Both the position numbers and the translations under genes were made by a program. A stretch of 64,000 nt of DNA from Owenia fusiformis (lineage: Eukaryota > Annelida > Polychaeta > Sabellida > Oweniidae), in contig CAIIXF020000012.1 of NCBI GenBank assembly GCA_903813345.2, forward strand, positions 13,066,932-13,130,931, read 5' to 3'. The notes under the pieces were generated by a model. That model saw only the letters and a program-made list of their open reading frames with translations, was not told where the DNA came from and made no database searches. Below are positions 45,162 through 57,724 of this stretch, in pieces; within the stretch, counting starts at the first letter, position 1, and each line of letters starts with the position of its first letter.

Positions 45162-48100
45162 ATGGCGTTGCTGGGCGTGTTTCTCCTGTTGCTGTTGACA
45201 CAAGGGATATCATGTGATAGAGAGGATATTACGTGTCCAGATGGAACACCCAACCCCGGTCGCGGACCCGGGAGATGTAACTGCTACCAGGAAGGTAACT
45301 TTCGGGTTATAAATTGCCGCAATCGTGGACTCATGGAGATACCCAGAATGAACTCAACTGAAGAATGGGACCTGTTGAACTTTGGTATAAACAAAATAAC
45401 AGATGTCCCGACTGGAATTTTTGAGGGACTTCCGAATTTAAAGTCTGTCGATTTCTTTTTCAATACTGATCTTAGAACGCTGCAATCGAACGCTTTCCGA
45501 GGTGCTGATGAGATCCAGAACTTTGAATTCACACGCTGTAATATCAATATTATCGGCGACAATGCATTCAGTAACTTATACAACCTTACCACACTAAACC
45601 TTCAAAGCAATAGCCTTACCGAGATAACAGAAAAAGCCTTTGGTGGACTTGGTGCATTGGAATATCTTAGATTAGACGAAAATAAAATTCAGACAATTCA
45701 TCCAAACGCTTTCCAGAGCCTGGTCAACCTTACCACGTTGACATTTTCTGGAAATAAACTTACCGAAGTTCCCGAACGTTCTTTTAAACCATTAACCGAG
45801 CTTGGTGATCTGGATCTCTCAAATAACAATATCACGACAATTCCAGAAGAAGCGTTCACGGGACTCGTTAAACTCGAGCGTTTGAGTTTATGGAAGAATC
45901 AAATTACACGTTTACCAGGTGACGTATTCAAGAATCAAGACATGTTGAGAATTCTGCAACTGTCGGAAAATAGATTAACAGAATTGCCACAAACTTTGTT
46001 TCATCACACCGGAAACCTTACGCAGCTTGAGATCGTGAAGAATGCTTTGGCAATCATTGAAAATGGGACATTTGAGCGGAACGTTGAACTGAAATTCCTG
46101 TTTCTTACTGATAATAATCTTTCGGAATGGTCTCTGTTTGCCTTCACAAATTTGACTTCACTCTTTGAATTAGCATTGGGTCAAAATGAAATCGAAAATG
46201 TTCCAGGGTTTGCCTTTGAAACGCTACATCGTCTTAAAAAGTTGACGCTGGCCTCTCAAAAACCAATCAAAATCCACGAGAATGCGTTTTGCGGTTTAGA
46301 TAGCTTACAAGAACTAGATATGTCGGGGTCAGCCATGTTTGGAATTAGGGTGTGTCATCTTAGTCATTTACCAACCTACAAGAATGGTTTAAAACTTTTA
46401 GTTACTGGTAGTAAGATTAACTGTGGTTGTGACATGTGGTCAGTCCAAGCAAACATGTGCCCACATGGAGGTAACCTCACATCTTGTTCCGTTGTTGGGA
46501 TTGACAAAAATGAATGCGTAGAGCCTCCAGAGCATAAGAATAAAAACTGGTATCATTGGAGTGATTGGCATTATGGGGAAATAGATTGCGCACCAGAAGA
46601 CAAAAATCCGACTTGTCCCGTCCCATGTGTCGAATCCCAACCAACGACAGTTGCTATGACTACAGATGAAGTGCCGACTACGCCCGAGTTGGACTTTAAA
46701 TGTCCAGATGGCACTCCAGTTGGAAGAGGGCCCAGATTGTGTAACTGTTATGAAGAAGATGGAAAAAGAGTTATAAACTGCCGCAATCGGGGATTTATTG
46801 AGATACCTCGAATGAACTCAACCGAAGAATGGGACCTGTTGAACTTCGGTATTAACAAAATTACAGAAGTCCCAACTGGTATTTTTGAGGGACTCCCCAA
46901 TTTAAAATCAATTGATTTCTTCTATAATACCGATCTTACAACGCTGCAATCCAATGCTTTCCGAGGTGCTGATGAGATTCAGAACTTTGTTTTCACACGT
47001 TGTAGTATTAGCAATATTGGCGACAATGCATTCAGTAACTTATACAATCTAACAACATTAAACATACAAAGCAATAACCTGACAGTGATAACAGAAAGGG
47101 CATTCAATGGACTCGGTGCGTTGGAATATCTTAGATTAGACGAAAATAAAATTCAGACAATTCATCCAAACGCATTCCAAAGCCTCGTCAACCTTACGAC
47201 GTTGACTTTTTCAGGAAATGAACTCACCGAAGTTCCTAAGGGTTCTTTTAAACCATTAACAGAACTTGGTGATTTGGATCTCTCAAATAACAAAATAACA
47301 ACAATTCCAGAAGAAGCGTTCACGGGACTTGTTAAGCTCGAGCGTTTGAGTTTATGGAAGAATCGAATAACACGTTTGCCATATGACGTATTCAAGAATC
47401 AAGAAATGTTAAGAATTCTACAACTGTCAGAAAATAGATTAACAGAATTGCCACAAACTTTGTTTCAACATACGGGGAACCTAACACAAGTGGAGTTAGT
47501 CAAAAATAATTTGACAATCATTGAAAATGGGACATTTGAGCGAAACTCTGAACTGAAATTCCTATTTCTTACTGATAATAATCTATCGGAATGGTCACTA
47601 TTTGCCTTTACAAATCTGACTTCCCTTCTTGAACTAGCATTGGGCCAAAATGAAATCGAAAATGTTCCAGGATTTGCTTTTGAAACGCTTCATCGTCTTA
47701 AAAAGTTGACGCTGGCCTCTCGAAAACCAATCAAAATCCACGAGAATGCGTTTTGCGGTTTAGATAGCTTACTGGAGCTAGATATGTCGGGGTCAGCCAT
47801 GTTTGGATTTAGAGTGTGCCATCTAAGTCATTTACCAACTTACAAGAATGGTTTAAGACTTTTAGTTACTGGTAGTAAGATTAACTGTGGTTGTGACATG
47901 TGGTCAGTTAAAAGAAACATGTGTCAACCTGAATCTTGTTCCATTGTCGGGATTGACCAAAATGAATGCGTAGAACCAAAAGCTCATAGAGGCTATCACT
48001 GGTTTTGGTGGAGTGACTGGCATTATGAACAAATAGGTTGTGACAATAATGACAAAAATCCGACTTGTCCCGTACCTTGTGTTGAGTTCCAACCAACAAC

Positions 48101-49040
48101 AGCTGCTCTAACTACTCAAGAACTGACCACTCTAGAAATAACAACTCAAAAATTGACGACGCGTGGTGCCACTACTAAACAGATATTGACAACGTCCGTC
48201 ACAGATAAAACAACTACCGTAACGCCAACTTTGCAAACGTCATCAAAACCTTTGACAGAACCTCCTGAAGGCACCACCCCTATATCTAGCTCAGTCTTAC
48301 CATCAGCAACAACCACGATGACAATGACTGCAAGCAATGAGGCAAGCGTTCAGATAACAGCTATTATCGCTGGTGCAAGCGTTGGAGGAGTGGTTGTCAT
48401 TGCTGCTATTGTGGCAATCGTCATAGCTGTTGTAATTGTAAAACGAAACACAAATAGAGCTCAGCCGCCATACGACCCACGTCACAGTTATCCCGGATTT
48501 CCACCCCCGTATAACGGCCAAAATCTGAATGCACCTGTAACAGAACACTTCTACCCTCCAAATCACCCTATGTATCATAACGGGCCACAGCTTCCAGACG
48601 GTCCTCAAAATACCCAGGAATACACGAATCCTGCTTATGATAACGGAAGCCCTGTGTACGACAACAACGGGGTTAACAACCACACTAACATACCACCCAA
48701 AGAGAAAGGGACCAAATCAGATGCTAAGAAGAAACGAAAAGAAAGTAAGCCGAAACAAAAGGGCAACGTTGGTAAAGACGACAAAATAAAAGCTAAAAAG
48801 GAAGTAAAAAATAAGGACATGGACCAAAATGGGGCGGTTGTACCGCCAAAAGATAACATTGAAGATCAACCCACAAAGAAAACAGAACCTGCTGAGCAGG
48901 AAAACCATTCAACTGAAAAAACGCAAAATGTCCCCAAAGACAATGCTAAAAAGGAACGGAAAAAGTCCAAGAAAAACTCCAAAGCAGACGTCCCTGTAGA
49001 ACCAGAGCCTGCAGAACAAGAGACATTTGACTGGCCTTAA
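45162..49040 (+). CDS. Single-pass membrane LRR protein with two duplicated LRR modules
   Basis: 1292 aa in one uninterrupted frame. A signal peptide (MALLGVFLLLLLTQGIS) is followed by two modules 488 residues apart (MNSTEEW at 63 and 551). Each has a Cys-rich cap (CNCY...VINCRNRG), about 13 LRRs of 24 residues in the LxxLxLxxNxLTxIPxxAF pattern, and an LRRCT-like cap (INCGCDMW...CPVPC). A Thr-rich stalk (about 977-1066), a transmembrane helix (about 1067-1093) and a cytoplasmic tail follow. The tail has PPPY (1114-1117), NPAY (1156-1159) and a long Lys-rich end. No TIR domain is present, so it is not a classical Toll receptor. It is probably a cell-surface recognition or adhesion protein; the ligand is unknown. 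A TTTTCAG 15 nt before the ATG suggests a spliced 5' UTR. Confidence 0.9.
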   Translation: MALLGVFLLLLLTQGISCDREDITCPDGTPNPGRGPGRCNCYQEGNFRVINCRNRGLMEIPRMNSTEEWDLLNFGINKITDVPTGIFEGLPNLKSVDFFFNTDLRTLQSNAFRGADEIQNFEFTRCNINIIGDNAFSNLYNLTTLNLQSNSLTEITEKAFGGLGALEYLRLDENKIQTIHPNAFQSLVNLTTLTFSGNKLTEVPERSFKPLTELGDLDLSNNNITTIPEEAFTGLVKLERLSLWKNQITRLPGDVFKNQDMLRILQLSENRLTELPQTLFHHTGNLTQLEIVKNALAIIENGTFERNVELKFLFLTDNNLSEWSLFAFTNLTSLFELALGQNEIENVPGFAFETLHRLKKLTLASQKPIKIHENAFCGLDSLQELDMSGSAMFGIRVCHLSHLPTYKNGLKLLVTGSKINCGCDMWSVQANMCPHGGNLTSCSVVGIDKNECVEPPEHKNKNWYHWSDWHYGEIDCAPEDKNPTCPVPCVESQPTTVAMTTDEVPTTPELDFKCPDGTPVGRGPRLCNCYEEDGKRVINCRNRGFIEIPRMNSTEEWDLLNFGINKITEVPTGIFEGLPNLKSIDFFYNTDLTTLQSNAFRGADEIQNFVFTRCSISNIGDNAFSNLYNLTTLNIQSNNLTVITERAFNGLGALEYLRLDENKIQTIHPNAFQSLVNLTTLTFSGNELTEVPKGSFKPLTELGDLDLSNNKITTIPEEAFTGLVKLERLSLWKNRITRLPYDVFKNQEMLRILQLSENRLTELPQTLFQHTGNLTQVELVKNNLTIIENGTFERNSELKFLFLTDNNLSEWSLFAFTNLTSLLELALGQNEIENVPGFAFETLHRLKKLTLASRKPIKIHENAFCGLDSLLELDMSGSAMFGFRVCHLSHLPTYKNGLRLLVTGSKINCGCDMWSVKRNMCQPESCSIVGIDQNECVEPKAHRGYHWFWWSDWHYEQIGCDNNDKNPTCPVPCVEFQPTTAALTTQELTTLEITTQKLTTRGATTKQILTTSVTDKTTTVTPTLQTSSKPLTEPPEGTTPISSSVLPSATTTMTMTASNEASVQITAIIAGASVGGVVVIAAIVAIVIAVVIVKRNTNRAQPPYDPRHSYPGFPPPYNGQNLNAPVTEHFYPPNHPMYHNGPQLPDGPQNTQEYTNPAYDNGSPVYDNNGVNNHTNIPPKEKGTKSDAKKKRKESKPKQKGNVGKDDKIKAKKEVKNKDMDQNGAVVPPKDNIEDQPTKKTEPAEQENHSTEKTQNVPKDNAKKERKKSKKNSKADVPVEPEPAEQETFDWP

Positions 49041-49203
49041 TATATATAACAGATAAACTGTACACCAGAGGAAAATGCCAAATATACATTGGATAATATA
49101 TTTTACATTAATTATTGATGTCAAAATTCTTTTGTTCGAAGGATAGATACATTTTTGATAGATACACTTTTTGTTTTTGTAAACAAGTTTTTACCATTGC
49201 GTA

Positions 49204-49209
49204 AATAAA
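49204..49209 (+). terminator. Candidate poly(A) signal of the LRR gene
   Basis: AATAAA about 165 nt after the stop codon, in AT-rich sequence. Confidence 0.5.
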
Positions 49210-51567
49210 ACGATGACACTTACAAGGTACAATGTCGACGAAAACCATTTATTTCATATACATGTAGTTGTATTATGCAAGTCCACAAGTCCAATCGTTA
49301 ATTTCTCCTGACTGATTATTTCAAACTAGGTGCAAGACTATTCCAATTAACGGTTTCTTTATTAATTTGATTGAATTCTGAATATTTATATTATGTCAAC
49401 TGATATATAGTCTATTGTATTGTTAATAGTTTACAAGTGGCCCAAAAAAGCGATTGTGGCAATCTTTATCTGAGTTAACTGTATAGTCAACTATTCCATT
49501 GGAAAATCCTCCTTGCTTATCAATCTATCTGCATTTGTATCCAAGAAGTCAAACTGCATCCGTGCACACCTTTTATCAAGGTTCAGCCCATTCCAATATA
49601 TCATGTAGTTACAAGTATCAAACGTCATGAAACCGGAAGGATCCCAGCATACAGCCTACAATAACATAGTACAAAAAGATGACTTGCCTTTAGTTACTAC
49701 CAGAATGTAAGTTGTGATGACAATATTTAAATATTATAATACGTAATAATACGTGAACGTAATTAACAATAATAAACAGGTACTGCCTCGCGTCCATTCG
49801 CAATGACTTTAACAGGTGCAAGCATTTTCTTGTTGTTATCTTCTGAATCATTTACGTCAGTTTATTTCTCTGAATATCGCGAATTTGAATGCTCATGAAT
49901 GTGAAGGAAGAGCGAGTAAAAATACTAAATATCTTAATATAACTAAAAATGTCCACTAGAAAACCATGTTAAAAGTTGAATAGCAAATTGCAAATCTCCA
50001 CATCACCTGGAACATATCAAAGAGCTTCTTTTTCATTTCAGGAGTGCTTTTCATTTTCCAAATGGTCGCAAGTTGTGTTGCGAATCAAGATGAATCCGCA
50101 ACGTCTTGAGTAGTATTTCACCAGAATCACAGTAATCTAGCACGCCTCACATAAGCTGTCTCTTGCCTCCCACTTCATGTTACCTGATATTTAAAGTAAC
50201 ACACTTCATTGTTTGCAATGTAATGCCTCTGTCACATTTGATCGACGGCAACCGTACAGCGTCCGTAGCTTCCCACAAACGAGAGAAATCAAATATAAAG
50301 ATGATCAGTATGATGTTAATTTTTCCATATCAATTTTGTGAAGCCAAGGCCGCCATACGGTCGCCATAGAGCAAATGAGGCTTAAATGTGCAGTGGACGA
50401 CCTCATTAGTTTGGTTTGGTTACGGCTTGTATATATTATTAAGGCCACTTAATTTGTCCTCTGCAGGATTACTAGGCGTTTTTATTGGAAATTAAGGCAT
50501 CGATAATATGCTAAGGGTTAATGTGAGAAATGATATAGACAGATCTTCGTTCCTTTTCATTGCAAATTCAGTCTTCAATCAACACGGATATTTATATGTA
50601 CGACTGCTTACTTCTTAATAAACATTTACTACAAAATATATTGTATTCGGAAGAAAAATTATCCGATGAAAACATTGAAAACTTTCATTTCGAAGTTTAC
50701 ATTCTCTATGCGCATGCGTATTAATCTAATTCTGAAATGTATTGATTGGCCAATCGTGGTTAGTCACGCCCTTTCCATCTCTATCCTTCAGCAATGCAAC
50801 AGAGAGAGAGATGCTATGAGTATCAGAATGTGATTGGCCGATCACCTTGTATTCACGTGCCAGTGATGAGTGACTCGTGTCAGCGTGTGTTTACAAATAC
50901 GGCGATTAATAAAATCTGGACTCATTATTTTAATGTTATAACTGTATTCTTTTCTGCTGATTGCTGATTGGTCTGACGTCGGTCAGCGATAAACAATCAG
51001 AATAATAAAGAAACGAAACAGAGCTTACTTTCGGGACACCCTGTACATGTACAACTACACCGTTGAACAATGATATATACGGTATATATTTCCGAGTTCA
51101 AGTATATTTCCGCGATTTCTCTTTAATGCCAATAGAGTCGTTTGCATATTGCTTTGAAATCTCGGTAAGTCTCGTTTGTTATGAGATTTTAGAAGATGTC
51201 TATTTTTAACCATTTAAGACTAACACGAGAATTTAATCCAAGCTTCTCATACGTTCAATAAAGTTATTGTAATACAGAACCTTGTATCATTCTTTATTGG
51301 ATGTAAAAGTATTCATATGTGTTCTAACTCATCCAGATAATGTACTCGTCCTCTAACCCCATGCTTTAGGACTTTTAGATTAAGATTTAAATATTTTAGA
51401 TTTCCAATAAAAATGATACAGGATTCGTTATTCCTGAAATGAATCATATACCTTTTGAAACGCTATGTTTATCTGAGTCACCCTGTACATTTTGCTGTTG
51501 GTTTAAATTAATCAATTTCTATAAAAATCAATAACTTTAGTATCATTGTTTTAATAAGTGCACTCAT
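49210..51567. other. Intergenic between the LRR gene and the PC-esterase exon
   Basis: No coding exon recognised. A strong NRF1-type palindrome TGCGCATGCGTA is at about 50709, about 900 bp upstream of the PC-esterase ATG. Lone transposon-end sequences (GGGACACCCTGTACA near 51043, GAGTCACCCTGTACA near 51476) mark degraded DNA elements. Confidence 0.5.
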
Positions 51568-51612
51568 TAAGTGCCATCATTCAAGGTACAAACATCCATT
51601 GGTACTAAAAGT

Positions 51613-52288
51613 ATGGTCTGGAAACGGTTAGAAATATGTATTTCCTCTCTGACACTTTTGAGTTTTGGAACCATACTGTTAATGAATACGAACTTATTGA
51701 AGGTACCAACAACTAATTTTAACCGATTGAGTTGGATACAGTTTACAAGGAGTAAAATTGGATCCAAATCGAACTCTGCTTCGCTTCACATGACAGAACA
51801 GGAGTACATTGATTGTCTGTCAATTGGTGAATGGGTCAAAAGAACAAGAGAGGATACAGAAATGAAGAAAATGATTTTCATGCCTAGTGAGGGTGAATTG
51901 ACGCTAGCAAATGGCCAATGCGGAGACAGAGAAACGACCAATGTTACCGCAAGTGTTCCCCGTCGTGCACTTTGCTACCCAACCTCTAAAAAAGCATGTT
52001 GTTCTAATAATCATTGTGAAACCATGACAATCGACCAGTGTCAATGTAAAGGATGTTTTGACCTAAGAACGCGTCTTCATGTCGAGAAATACGTCTGGCA
52101 ACCAGGCTCGAAACAGTGTCCTATAACATATTTCGACACAACGTCAGCATGTAATATGTTTGCCAAAAGAAAATTAAAACATATAATATGTGTTGGGGAT
52201 TCACTTGTTAGGCACTTCCATACTGCGCTACTGATAGTTCTAAGCGGTAATCTAGAATCTGGAGGCATGCACCCTAACACTAATCCAG
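51613..52288 (+). CDS. PC-esterase/TBL-like type II membrane protein, first coding exon (partial gene)
   Basis: 225 codons and one base, ending at the donor CCAG|GTACAG (phase 1). MVWKRLEICISSLTLLSFGT begins a signal-anchor helix (about residues 7-24), so it is probably a Golgi type II protein. Then come DCLSIGEWVK, a Cys-rich insert (KACCSNNHCETMTIDQCQCK), YVWQPGSKQC and IICVGDSLVRHF, whose GDS (195-197) fits the catalytic Ser motif of the PC-esterase superfamily (TBL, NXPE, CASD1), enzymes acting on O-acyl groups of glycans. The start is the first ATG after an in-frame TAA at 51568. The Asp-x-x-His half of the active site must lie on later exons, which I could not find. The precise family is uncertain. 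Confidence 0.65.
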
Positions 52289-52654
52289 GTACAGTACTGT
52301 CATAGATTTTCTGCTTCATTATCATGAAAATATCGTATAATCTTATAATCAACAATCTTTGTTCATCGAACACTCTATCTACACAACAAAATTACATACT
52401 AGATTACTTAATTATTGAGAGAGTTCCAAAATTAGTTGGTGGCATTTTTGGCTCACCCTGTACGTTAACAATACTTATAGAAGCAAGCATGAACACACTC
52501 TACTTGACAAGTACATAATATGTCATATTTTTATTTTTTAGGACAGAATTTGTCTATAAAATGATATATAACACATACATGTAACATGACTTAACACATA
52601 TCAATTGATATTCATCTTAACATCATGTATTATACAAATATTTTTAATTCTATT

Positions 52655-52760
52655 GAGGTGAATACATATACCTGTGCATTTTTCACAAGTGATATTTCAC
52701 GAAGCCCGAAGGGCTATAGCCAGTGGAAATCATCTGGTGAAAGTGTCACAGGTATTCACC
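52655..52760. repeat. Small hairpin repeat
   Basis: GGTGAATACATATACCTGTG is mirrored by CACAGGTATTCACC, with an inner palindrome AGCCCGAAGGGCT. It lies in the putative intron after the PC-esterase exon. Confidence 0.6.
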
Positions 52761-53211
52761 GAAAAGAGAATTAGATATATTCACTGCTTTTTTATTCCCC
52801 ACTCTCATTAATGGAATAAGTATTGATGTCTAATTTATCATAAACAATGTACTCCCGGGGTGATATAAAATTGAAATTACATAATTCAGTACATGGGAAT
52901 AAGTCGTGACTGGTGAATAATGAATATCATTTGATATTCAACGGATATCACGTGACTTCCTATGAATATCGCTTGTTAATTATTAATGGATATCGCTTGT
53001 TAATTATTAGTCAAGTGTAGGACATGAACCAATCAGAGAGTGAGGAGTATGGCAGTGAAATAATGAATTTTAATTTTGCTGTGACGTGAGCATTTTCCCG
53101 ATATATCGAAATAAAGTTCAGTACATTTGCCTGTTTTTAGACATCAGCATATAAAATATTAACTAAATCCGCCCACTGGTATTTCACGGTGGGTATTTAT
53201 TGTACAATTAA

Positions 53212-53388
53212 GATTGAGTGGCCATATTAAAAAATCCTTCTCGAGCAGAGGTTCTACATCCGTAAGGCATAAGCCTATAAAATTTGAATCGAATCCGTCA
53301 CTCGGTATTTCAGTTATCGCACAGACACACGAACGGACGGACGGACGGGGGGCTTCCTTTATCCCCCTCGAACCCACGGTGGGATAAA
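53212..53388 (+). repeat. 3' fragment of the (GGAC)n-tailed element
   Basis: GAGTGGCCATATT, TCGAGCAGAGGTTCTAC, TATTTCAGTTATCGC, a short (GGAC)n run, and TTTATCCCCCTCGAACCCACGGTGGGATAAA: the same order as the tail ends at 1150-1345 and 11060-11348, more diverged. Confidence 0.75.
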
Positions 53389-56300
53389 TATCACTATTAG
53401 ATATAGAGTCCAATACTATCGGAACGTTACTCGAAAATAACACTGATTCAATAATTTAATTTAAGGAAGTTACATGTACTATGAAGTTACATGTACTTGT
53501 ACTTAACTAAGCAGTTTTATAAATGCGCTAGTAGTTATAACAAAATTTGAATGTGTGGGCCAATTAATGATAATTGATATTTCAAATAATACAAAATTAG
53601 AAAATTAAAATATTCATATGACGATGGTTATTTCTTGAATTGTAGAGGAAACACATTATATTTTATAAATCCGTAAGCGGTATCATTGGAACTATATTGG
53701 CATTTCGTAACCTGAGCAATTTTCAAAGAAATAAAAAATAACATATTTTCGTTAATCGTTCAATAAGTCTGGTTTAATTTCAAATAAGATATAATTTATC
53801 ACAGTTGTGTGTGTCAAACAAACAATATACATGTTTCCTTGGGTATTAGTATTGAATTGTACAAATAAAAATGTAAATAGAGTCAACGTTTTCGTTTGAA
53901 ATTATTAGCCGCAAATTATTTTGAGCGACCCCTATGTCAAAAGCGAGAACTTAAGAAATGGGGAAGATACATTTTAGGACAAAGTTTGTGGCTTCATTTA
54001 ATATGTTTTTTTCCAAAAAAGGCTGTCTAATAATCATGAATTCTCCAATACATCTGTTTTGGAGGATATATTTATATCAGACTCCATTAATCATTCCAAG
54101 AGTACCCCCTTTACTATGAAATGGCCTGCTTTATAACATCATACACTCCCCTCCATAAGTTTGGCAACCTTTTTCCCCCATTGAACTACATGTTAAAGCC
54201 TCTTTACCCTGGCATTTTTATTTACTTAACCTGCGATAAAAATACTTATACTATTGATGGAAACGTAATTTGACTTTAATTCAAATACCTCCAAATTTTC
54301 TCAATTTTTTCCTCAATTACAATAGGTCAAAAATTTATGATAAAGGAGCACGTAAGATATGGCAAGCCATTTTCAAAGGGCTATATCTTTAATTCTAAGA
54401 ATACTTTAACCACAAAAACAAATGGTTCTGTTAGATCCATGTCTTGTCTTCAATAAATGACAGTAGGATAATAATCAAGTTGAATGGATTATCTCTTAAG
54501 CTGTTCCTAATCCAACCATCTTCGGACGCAATTTTCACCAAAAATGCAGCATTTTATTTCAGCTTTTATGGCAAAATTACAATTTATTGTAAGGAATGAT
54601 CTACCTCTAAAAAGGAAAACTTGATTACTTTGGGATTAGGATAATCCAAAAACAATAACTTTTTTAGGCCGAATTTTTTACCTAAAAGTAGCAATTTTTT
54701 AATGAGATTAATGCACGAAAACATTGAGCTATGTCACATGATTGATTTCCAAAAAGAAAAAAATGATCTAAATGAGATAAGCATTATCTGATAATCCATT
54801 TGTCATTTTTACCTCATAGGCCATGACCTTAGTGTAAAGTGTATGAAAAGATGTCACTTAGAGCGACATTTAGATGTACCCTATTTTATGCAATCATGTT
54901 TATAGATAGAGTTATATATGTTCCATAGATGGCATGATATATTCTACATGGGTGAGTGCTAGATACTCTGTGTATTCATTGTTGCATAATTGCGTATTAT
55001 AGAAATGAGCATGGATATGTCAACATGACTGAGTCGTGTAAAGTATGTACAGTAAAACATAAATATGTTTAACACCTAGTAAAACACATAAGAGGAAATA
55101 CTTGTTTATATATTTGAATTGTATAGTGTAAATGAATATTTGAAATATTACACATTTGCGATGTTTCAACAAACATGATTCAATACCATCTTATTTGAAT
55201 TAACTCTTCCCATGTGTATCTTTCTTTATCATCAACCATATTGGGGGTTTCGAAAGTGCCTTATGTAAAGGAGTTCGCTGTAAATGATCTTTCGAATAGT
55301 GTTATATGTAGTAGGTATTGATACAGGTACCACTGTATACAGAGTACATGCAAATAATAATTTTCTCCAATGGTTTGGCCAAACATTTGTTGCATTTTTT
55401 GTTCATTTCAAAGAGCGAGGGAAAGTATCGCAACAGATTTTTTACAGTAAATAATTTTTTTCTAGTAGTTTCTGGCTGTACAAAAATGAATGCATATGAA
55501 AGGCCAATGTATAATCTTTAAGAAAAATTCAAAGAATGGTTTCAAGATCAATTGGATTATCTCATAAGCCATGTTTAATCCACCCATCAACAAGCTTTTT
55601 TCAAAATACAATCGTCATTTTCACCATCGTCCCTCATTTTTTTTTACAATTTTCATGCAAAGTTACATTGTACTTGAACACATGTTTCATCACTTAAAAT
55701 ATATAAGGAACTCCTCGTGGATTAGGATTATGATAATCCAATATAAGGGGATCCAATGGGGCTATGCTTTTAGTACAGCACACTCATATAAGATGTCATT
55801 AGTGTGCCATAAAGTTAGTTCAAAATGTTTTCATAAATGAATGGTTGGACTTGTTTGATCCCCTGCTGTTTGATCCCCTGTTTAATCAATGGAGCATAAC
55901 CACAGCATTTCCCAAAAATTTCTGAATACCTGTCAAGTTGACTGTTTAATGTTTGAGTGCAGTTAAACCTGTGTGTAAGTTGCTAAGAAATTCTAAATAC
56001 CTCTCTTTATGATAATTTCTATGATGCCTTATTATAGCATTTACTTTGAACAGGTTTTCTGTATCTTGTTTATCAGTAATGATTCACGAGGTACAGTGCT
56101 ATTAAAATCATAAATACAGTACAAGAATTTAGTACATCGTACCTTTGCCAATAATTTTAGTAAGACAAATATTTTGATCCAGCTTCTGAAAAAACATTGA
56201 ACATGTTTCTATATGATGATGTGTTATAACACACTTCCTTATTTGAGTTTATCTCCAGATTGATTATTCAAATAATGAAATGAAGGATGATATGCTAAGA

Positions 56301-56766
56301 ATATTTTTTGCATATTCATCAATTCAAGAAATGTTATCCTAAGAAAATGTTCTGAGTAACATACACTCTTACCTTAATGTTAACATTAGGGAGATTAAGC
56401 TTGCATATAAAATCGAAACGCCAACCTATGACCAATCGCCCATACAAATGCATCGCTAAATATTTTCCATTCACATTTAGGTTGTGAAAAACATTGCAAG
56501 CCTAAAGTCCATATTGAGAGTCTCTGAAAACCACAATCAATACCATTGAGTGTGTGGTGTATACTACCTTTATCATTATTTCTAAGATTTACAATAACAT
56601 CTTTTGAGCAAAATGTCCGATTTTCTTCCATATTAATGTGAACAAATATAAACAAACATAGAATGATTCTATTGGTTGAGTCAACAATTTCAGTTATTAG
56701 GGAGGTTAAGATCGCACTATTTTGATGAACGTACACATGGAATGTGTAAACTTATGGTCCCCTATT

Positions 56767-57562
56767 CACGGTGTTATAGCATGACGGTTACGTCAAGGCG
56801 ATTTGCAAAATTTTGCGGTAACGATAACAAAAAATGGCGGATGGGAAAGGCAGCATGTCCTCTTTCTCGCCTGTAGGCAATATTCACAGATAAGATTTCC
56901 TTTTAAACTAGTTCCATTCGGTGACGTATATATGGATGGTTATAAAGACTGGGTCAAATCTGCCAGGTGGTCTACAAGAAACAGAATATAATCTGTAAAC
57001 CTACCGACTGAGATATCAAAGTTTATAAGTTTTGGTCCATTCTCGTGTTGTCTCAGTACATGAGCCACCCAAAATATTAACTGTAAGTATAAGTAAACTG
57101 TGTATAACTACTGCAAATTCAAAATACATTATTATGGCTTGAGTAGAACATATTAGGTGGTTTCCAATGCTCAATTGGCTTTGTATGATCGTATGTAGGT
57201 TTCATCTATATACCACAAGGTTTTTAGGCAATGAAGACCATGCCCTAACAACAAAAAAAATAAACAAATTACTAAATTTTTGTGTAGTTTTGAATTTCAA
57301 ACTCGACAGTTTTTCTCTTATTTCATGTTATCCCCGGGCATCAATTTGCAAAGGCTACGTTCAAAATATACATTACTGAAAGTATCACCGAATGCGATTC
57401 TTACATAAATCGTTCATCCTTTCATTGATACACAGAAGTAGAAAATAATGCGCCAACCTTAGTTTTCTCTTCCATCGCGGCCATTTTATTGGATAAATCA
57501 GTGAACGTAGCTGTCCAACCTCGTTTTCAGAGGTGGCGTAACCGTCATGCTATAACACCGTG
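56767..57562. mobile_element. 796-bp terminal-inverted-repeat element with CTATT target duplication
   Basis: Ends are exact inverted copies of CACGGTGTTATAGCATGACG continuing GTTACG. Directly outside, CTATT is present on both sides (56762-56766 and 57563-57567), a 5-bp target-site duplication. Short open frames inside show no transposase. Confidence 0.8.
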
Positions 57563-57724
57563 CTATTGACTATTTTCACATCACTGGCCTCTTTTTGCCT
57601 AATTGATATAATGCCAATTGATGTAATGGTCCCCAGTTAAACCAGTTGAGAGATGGACAACATTACTGGGGGTCATAACAGTACTCGTTCATGTTCAAGT
57701 TCTCACACAAGTGTTTAACACAGA

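Noticed and set aside
48146-49124. Antisense frames over the LRR gene 3' part
   Set aside because: Shadows of the Thr-rich stalk and Lys-rich tail, with no independent support.
50709-50720. NRF1-like TGCGCATGCGTA as the PC-esterase promoter
   Set aside because: Good motif, but about 900 bp from the ATG and a similar site occurs at 59260 inside a transposon-like region. Too little to call a promoter.
51571-51612. Start of the PC-esterase frame at 51571
   Set aside because: That codon is GTG and follows an in-frame TAA directly. The first ATG is at 51613.
56395-56736. 113-residue minus-strand frame
   Set aside because: No domain, no splice context, inside the nested fold-back region.
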